Shown here: in pieces, positions 10,868 to 17,500 of the stretch
How the letters are laid out: each line of letters opens with the position of its first letter
Position numbering within the stretch: position 1 is the first letter of the stretch
Made by a program: the position numbers and the translations under genes
The notes under the pieces: generated by a model
Databases searched by the model: none
Told to the model about the DNA's origin: nothing
Seen by the model: only the letters and a program-made list of their open reading frames with translations
Source of the DNA: Halocaridina rubra
Lineage: Eukaryota > Arthropoda > Malacostraca > Decapoda > Atyidae
Assembly (NCBI GenBank): GCA_037179515.1
Contig: JAXCGZ010005674.1
Coordinates: 245,001 to 262,500, forward strand
Reading direction: 5' to 3'
DNA: 17,500 nt

Positions 10868-12083
10868 ATCATTTCGGCCATGATGCGATTTTACATCATG
10901 AAAACAATATATAAACTCAAATTTATGTTGACTTAGCTTTTTTTTTTTAGGTTTGGAATTAAAGTAATCCGTCTTTTAACTTGGATTTTTAAATATCATG
11001 GCTGTTGTATACTTAAAATATCTACCTGAACGTCAATATCGGTATTTTGATATTTATGTAAGCAAGAAAAGTGCTTGGTATCATGATACATACTTAAGAA
11101 TCTGAAAATATGGAAATGGTGGTAACCAATTCACGTGAGTCTTAACCTGCCCTTTAGATTTGGTATTGGGCAGAGTGCAATAGACAAGTCTGAAAAAGAG
11201 GATAATTATAATGGCCCAAATGACATCTCTCTTTACCTGCTGCAAATAATGAGATTTCACACAATACAAAGCAGGACAATGGTTTCCCTGAAGAGATTTT
11301 AATAGTTCGAGTCTTATTGTTTTTCTCTCAAATTATAGAGGAAAATGGGATTAAATCGCAAGAATAAATCATTCTTTGCAAAACTACTACACAGTGTAGC
11401 ATAATAACCGCAGGAGAAGATTAGATAATACGAAGTGCAAATTAGAATAGACGATTCTCTGGAAAAGGGTTCGTTCATAGTATTTTTCTCTTAAAAGTGC
11501 AAGAATGGGCGGGGATAGATAGCACACCCAATTAAATGAGGATTCTTAATCTTCTAAATTGCAGGCTCGGTAAGGTTAGGCTAACAGGGTTAATAAAATT
11601 GAGATGTGAGTGTGATAATGAAATTAGGCTAGGTTAGATTAGAAATATGTGGGATTAGACTAAAAGCAAAATAGAATAGAGGATTGTTTTTATAAAAGGT
11701 TGCTTAGTTTAGTCTTATGAAGCACAGAAAACGGTGAAATTTGATTGTGTAGAAATATTCATTCTCTAAGAGAAGAGCCTGCTTATATTATCACTTAAAA
11801 GTGCAGGGAAAATGTGTGGGATAAGAAAGTGCAAATCAAAGTTGAGAAATAGCCAGTAGCTAGATATTTTTGCCAGACAATGGCGCGGTTACTCTCTCTG
11901 GTAAAACCATTTTGGCAGACGATGTTGTGGTCACATTCAAAGTGACGAGTGCGGTGGACGTGTTTTGTGGTCAGCATATGAGGGCCTTGACTCGGCACCA
12001 AACAGATTTGCAGTCGATGATTGTTTCAGATCATACTACTGAGTAAATCGTGCAAGATTAGAGACATATCTTTAAACCCTGCA
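10868..12083. other. Unassigned AT-rich region
   Basis: About 1.2 kb without a convincing gene. Recurring short words include CTTAAAAGTGCA (about 11490 and 11790), AGTGCAAAT, and GGTTAGGCTA/ATTAGGCTAGGTTAGATTAG-like strings at 11570-11645. They may mark an old degenerate repeat, but I could not define a unit. Minus-strand frames at 11081-11269 and 11795-12001 are short and show no domain. Confidence 0.45.
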
Positions 12084-12805
<722 letters not shown>

Positions 12806-12990
12806 TAGTAGGTTGGCCATGGCATCAGCCGCACGTTGAAAGACTACGACTGAAGGTATTAGGATGCAACTAGGACTGGTCCAGACAGTTCCAGGTTGAG
12901 TCTTCCTTCAGGACGGTTCTTTCCTCATGCCTACATCTACACTGAATATTCTGGCATATTCATTACACATCTCTTGCTATTCCATTACAT
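12806..12990 (+). repeat. Interspersed repeat fragment resembling a common decapod repeat
   Basis: The sequence beginning GTAGGTTGGCCATGGCATC and including CCAGACAGTTCCAGG and CTACACTGAATATTCTGGC resembles, from memory, a family very frequent in crab, shrimp and crayfish sequence. I could not align it here. It starts directly at the end of (TA)n array 3 and runs up to LINE-D, whose 5' UTR it might even be part of. Nothing in it is coding. Confidence 0.4.
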
Positions 12991-13047
12991 CTGACAAATC
13001 ACAACATTCTGCTCATCTGTCTCTTTTACTTTCCTTTTCCTCACATT

Positions 13048-13989
13048 TTGTCATTATTTATGGAAGGTTCACAACTAATGGCCCCCAGTACCCGGCATAG
13101 TGGGGTGCGAAGTATCTCCGGGGATCGTGTTTACTCCACCATTGGCTTGAGGGCAGACACGCCTGGTGGTAGTAATGGTTCTGCTCTTAACCTTGCACCT
13201 CCCAATAGATCTGCTTCTTTCACTCTTCACTATTCAAACATTCGTGGGCTGAACTCTAATCTTTCGTCTGTGGAACAGCACTTGGGCACTTTACTCCCTA
13301 ACCTCCTCCTCCTATCTGAAACCCAGTTGTCTATACATGCTTCCACTGACCCATTCCAAATCTCCCACTATAATCTGTATACTCGTTTTCGTTCCAAAGG
13401 TGGGGTCTGTGCATACTGCAACATTAACACTCCTGCTGTGAGGCTCATGGACCTTGAATCTCCTGACTTTGTTGTTCTCTGGCTAAAAGTCTATCTCTCC
13501 ACTACCACTATCATCTTTTGCTTCTGCTACTGTTTTCCAAACTACACCGAGTTTGTGTCTTTCTTTGAATATCTCTCCTCATGCCATGAGTCCTTGCTAT
13601 CTTCTCACCCACATGCCGAAGTTCTCTACATTGGAGACTTCAATGTACACCACAGTGAGTGGCTTCATTCTTCTCACACTGATGTGGGAGGAAGCGAGGC
13701 CCTTGCTTTCTCTATTACTCACGATCTGGAGCAAATTATCAAACATCCTACTCGCGTTCCTGTTCGTCACGAACATGCTGCAAACACTCTTGACCTATTT
13801 TTTACTTCAAGCCCTTCAAACTACTCTTATTCTGTGCCTTCCCCTCTTGGTAAATCTGACCACTCTATGATCTTTGTCTCTTCCATTTTTGCTCCCCCAC
13901 CAACAATCCCTCCTACTCAACGCTGCATTTGGCACTTCGGGCGAATCCAACATGAAAATTTGCGTAACTTTCTCTTTGACTTCCCATGA
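13048..13989 (+). pseudogene. LINE-D AP endonuclease domain
   Basis: A 313-codon open frame. An exonuclease III-like endonuclease nicks the target DNA to prime reverse transcription. Its motifs are in the usual order: YSNIRGLNSN (residues 62-71, catalytic Asn), SETQ (90-93, metal-binding Glu), FCYCFPN-type segment near 158-165, YIGDFNVHHSEWL (194-206, Asp and Asn), ANTLDLFFTS (245-254) and SDHSMI (270-275, Asp-His). All catalytic positions I can place are retained. The first ATG at 13048 gives about 60 residues before the domain; ATGs at 13060 and 13078 are alternatives. The frame ends at a TGA (13987-13989) that is clearly premature, because the same frame continues with linker sequence. Confidence 0.85.
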
Positions 13990-14559
13990 GATGACTACTG
14001 GTTTCGGTCCCGCAACCCTGATCGGGTAGCTGTAAAAGTTGCTGAGATCATGACCGCAGGAATGGAGGTGTACATCCCCTCTTCTACAAAAACTTTCTCT
14101 CCCCCTAAACCTTGGTTTGACCGTGCCTGCTCCATGGCAATCCAGGCTAGGAATCAGGCTCACCGATCTTACCAAGCCTCTCCTTCCGATTTAACTCGCT
14201 CTGCTTTTATTATAGCTAGGAATCGCTGTACAGCTCAGATCCGAAGGTCTAAGGCTTCCTTTATAAGAAGGAAAGTTGATGACCTTAACTCCTCTCCCAC
14301 TGACAAATGCTTCTGGTCCTTAGCCAAAAACCTCTCTAAAAACTTCTGTAACTCAAGCTTTCCCCCTCTTATTTGTTCTGATGGTTCTATAGCTTGCTCT
14401 CCCAGTGACAAAGCCACTCTCTTTGGCTCTCATTTTTCTGCCAACTCTTCTATCAACGATTCCAGCCCACCTGTTCCTCAGTCTTTTGCCCTCTCTAACC
14501 CTATGCCCTCCCTTATCCTTTCTTCATGCAAAATTCATAAGGTTCTTCGCTCGCTATAG
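13990..14559 (+). pseudogene. LINE-D linker between endonuclease and polymerase
   Basis: Continues the endonuclease frame after the premature TGA. It contains PPKPWFDRACSMAIQARNQA (the conserved W-[FT]-[DN] segment that follows the endonuclease), an Arg/Lys-rich stretch including IRRSKASFIRRKVDDLN, and FWSLAKNLSKN, a typical FW motif ahead of the polymerase. It ends at an in-frame TAG (14557-14559), after which TNKASGPNGIPARFLKE continues the reverse transcriptase. Minus-strand open frames over this stretch are antisense by-products. Confidence 0.75.
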
Positions 14560-15555
14560 ACGAACAAGGCATCTGGTCCCAATGGTATCCCTGCAAGGTT
14601 CCTTAAGGAGTTTACAGATGAACTGGCTCCTGTGCTTTGCTGTCTTTTTCGCCTCATTCTGTCAACCAGTATCTATCCTTCATCTTGGAAGCATGCTCTA
14701 GTTCAACCTGTTCCTAAGAAGGGTGACCGCTCTATTCCTTTTAATTACCGATCTATTGCTCTAACCTCCTCTATTGCTAAAGTTTTCAAAATTTTGCTCA
14801 GTGCTCACTTCTTGAAACGCCTTGAATCTAACTCACTTATCTCCGATCACCAGTACGGCTTCCGCAAGGCAAGATCCACTGGTGATCTCCTGTCCTGTCT
14901 TACTCATGTATGGTCATCTTCTCTGAGGAACTATGGGGAATCCTTTGTCGTCGCCCTTGATATCTCTAAGGCTTTAGACAGAGTCTGGCACAAGGCTCTG
15001 CTGGCCAAACTCCCTGCCTATGGCTTTACCCCTTCTTTCTGTTCTCTGATTTCCAGTTTTCTTGCTGACCGTTCTATATCTGTAGTTGTTGATAGCGCGA
15101 CATCTAGCCCTTTCTCTGTTTCCAGTGGTGTTCCACATGGAACTGCTCTTTCACCTACTCTCTTCCTTCTCTTCATCATTGATCTTCTACAATCCCCATC
15201 TTCCTCTCTTCTTCATGCCTTTGCCGATGATTCTACACTTCACTTTTCCTCTGCCTTTTCTTCACAACCTTCATCTGTTACTCGTAATCAATCTCGTATC
15301 ACTCTTTCTTCTACTCTTAACTCCGATTTGCAGAGAGTATCTGAATGGGGCACTCAAAATTTAGTTAATTTCAATGCCTCCAAGACACTGTTTCTGGCTA
15401 TCTCTTTATCTTCTTCTCCTCCTGATAACCCTATTGTCTTCAAAACTAATGAAATTTACCCTCTTAACTCTATCAATATATTAGGAATCCATATAGCCTC
15501 TAACTTGTCTGGGAGGAATCACATAATCCAAATTTCTAAATCATCATCCAAAAAA
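14560..15555 (+). pseudogene. LINE-D reverse transcriptase domain
   Basis: Same frame as the endonuclease. Blocks in order: KASGPNGIPARFLK, YPSSWKHALVQPVPKKGDRS, FNYRSIALTSSIAKVF (Pro to Ser in the usual NYRPIAL), ISDHQYGFRKARSTGDLL, VVALDISKALDRVWH (catalytic Asp kept; the usual Phe before the second Asp is Leu), SSGVPHGTALSPTLF (Gln to His in GVPQG) and HAFADDSTLHF, with the FADD catalytic pair at 15220-15231. Downstream, VSEWGTQNLVNFNASKT and LNSINILGIHI complete the palm/thumb. The catalytic aspartates are intact, but three conserved residues have drifted. A frameshift in the A/G-run at about 15548-15560 ends the frame's match; the nominal stop at 15637-15639 lies in shifted sequence. Confidence 0.85.
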
Positions 15556-16067
15556 TGGGGGTTTTGTTTCGTTTTCGTCATTACTTTTCCTCATTGCAGT
15601 TATTTAAAATTTACAAAGGTCTTATCTGCCCCAGCTTAGAATACTGCTATACACATCTGGGGTGCTTCTTCCTTTACTTATCTGCTTGATAGGGTTGAAT
15701 CTAAGGCAGTCAGACTCATTAATGATCCTTCTCTTACTTCTAACCTGGATTCTCTCTCTCTTTGCATAAGGTATCTTCCCTTTCGCTTTTCTATCGCTAC
15801 TACTTCCATTACAGCTCTGATGAGTTGACGAGTTGCATCCCTCCTCCACTGCCGAGGCCGCGTAACACTCGCCAAGCGGCCTCATATCACAGGTACTGTG
15901 TGGAGATTTGTAGCTCGCTGATTGGTCGGTGCAGCGACTGCTTCTTCAAATCTACCTCCAGACTCTGGAACTCTCTTCCTCCTTCTGTCTTTCCTAATTC
16001 TTATGACCTTTCATCCTTCAAAAGCAGATTTATCGTCATCTCAGAGCCTAGTCCTCCATATCTCTAG
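15556..16067 (+). pseudogene. LINE-D C-terminal region, spread over three frames
   Basis: After the shift, the sequence reads FRFRHYFSSLQLFKIYKGLI and CPSLEYC in one frame, then HIWGASSFTYLLDRVESKAV and RLINDPSLTSNLDSLSL in the frame of the polymerase, then from about 15765 SSLSLFYRYYFHYSSDEL, IPPPLPRPRNTRQA, STSRLWNSLPPSVFPNSYD and LSSFKSRF in a third. Together these are the LEYC-HIWG, RLWNSLP and FK-R landmarks of a Jockey/CR1-group C-terminus, ending in a TAG around 16065. The order is complete, so only small indels, not deletions, have occurred. Confidence 0.8.
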
Positions 16068-16231
16068 GTCCTTTTTACTTTGACTGTTTTTTTTTGTGTC
16101 TGTCATTTTCCTTTGTGTGACATTACCTCATTTCTGCCTTGCCCTTAACCTTTTTCTTTTCCTTCGTCTTGGTATTTTCTCGTTCCCGGGCGTTTGTGAT
16201 GAGGGCAGTTTCTGCCTGTCCCGGTGTCATG

Positions 16232-16266
<35 letters not shown>
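16068..16266 (+). other. LINE-D 3' UTR and poly(A) tail
   Basis: A T/C-rich 3' UTR of about 170 bp followed by 29 A residues (16238-16266). No AATAAA is visible near the tail. The poly(A) passes without a break into (TA)n. Confidence 0.75.
16186..16224 (+). promoter_or_regulatory. Predicted RNA hairpin just upstream of LINE-D poly(A)
   Basis: The inner stem GGCAG (16204-16208) pairs with CTGCC (16212-16216) around a TTT loop, extended by a G-U pair. The outer stem CCGGG (16186-16190) pairs with CCCGG (16220-16224). The hairpin lies 14 bases before the A-tail. In several LINEs a 3' hairpin is bound by the element's reverse transcriptase; that role here is inference. Confidence 0.5.

Positions 16267-17500
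<1,234 letters not shown>

Larger units (their letters stand above)
12990..16266 (+). mobile_element. LINE-D: nearly complete endonuclease/reverse transcriptase retrotransposon with poly(A)
   Basis: A plus-strand element of about 3.2 kb with AP endonuclease, linker, reverse transcriptase with FADD, C-terminal region, 3' UTR, 3' hairpin and a 29-bp poly(A) at 16238-16266. There is a single polyprotein frame; no separate gag-like first frame is visible, so the 5' part may be missing or the family may lack it. Two in-frame stops and at least three frameshifts make it non-functional. Absence of an RNase H between polymerase and end fits the Jockey/CR1 side of the LINE tree. The 5' limit is uncertain. 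Confidence 0.8.

Noticed and set aside
11570..11645. TTAGG-type telomeric repeat tract
   Set aside because: GGTTAGG- and TTAGGCTAGG-like words occur, but there is no regular 5-bp array.
13816..14417. Minus-strand open frames of 119 and 60 codons
   Set aside because: They are antisense to the LINE-D endonuclease and linker, which show clear motifs on the plus strand.
15622..15885. Minus-strand open frames of 87 and 65 codons
   Set aside because: Antisense to the LINE-D C-terminal region; no domain.

Overview
The window is repeat-dense eukaryotic DNA from an arthropod-type genome. A decapod crustacean is my best guess. The grounds are: four (TA)n arrays totalling about 2.98 kb (about 17% of the window), several long trinucleotide arrays, tRNA-derived repeats with RNA polymerase III boxes, and at least four different non-LTR retrotransposon (LINE) remnants. 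A repeat at 12806-12990 also resembles one I remember from decapod sequence. I see no intact host gene, rRNA gene, CRISPR array or bacterial feature. Every long open frame is either translated microsatellite or a decayed LINE.

Layout. 1-1217: tandem array of a roughly 275-bp unit, each unit carrying a minus-strand tRNA-like head, followed by a short inverted piece of the same unit (1218-1263). 1413-2516: two (TA)n arrays of about 0.5 kb on either side of a lone sixth tRNA-like head. 2851-3612: (ATT)n, then (ACT)n, then (AAT)n, so the outer arrays are complementary. 4511-4788: a fold-back palindrome of unknown family with an internal 42-bp-offset duplication. 5360-9060: a plus-strand LINE remnant (end of reverse transcriptase, RNase H, C-terminal Cys/His region) that was split by a 2.4-kb minus-strand CR1/Jockey-group LINE at 5902-8341. 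That inserted copy lacks the catalytic heart of its reverse transcriptase. 9539-10500: 5'-truncated minus-strand RTE-like LINE with a TAGA-type tail. 10624-10867: (CAA)n then (TTA)n. 10868-12083: AT-rich sequence I cannot assign. 12084-12804: (TA)n. 12990-16266: nearly complete plus-strand LINE with endonuclease, reverse transcriptase, 3' hairpin and poly(A). 16267 to the end: (TA)n of at least 1.23 kb.

How the parts relate. The window is a transposon graveyard. It records one clear nested insertion (CR1-like element into an RNase H domain, bordered by near-identical 6-7 bp flanks), two 5'-truncated insertions, and several microsatellites sitting at the 3' ends of retroelements. No element looks able to move by itself: the three larger LINEs carry in-frame stops and frameshifts, and all pieces lack required parts. 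LINE clade names are from recalled motifs, not from a search.
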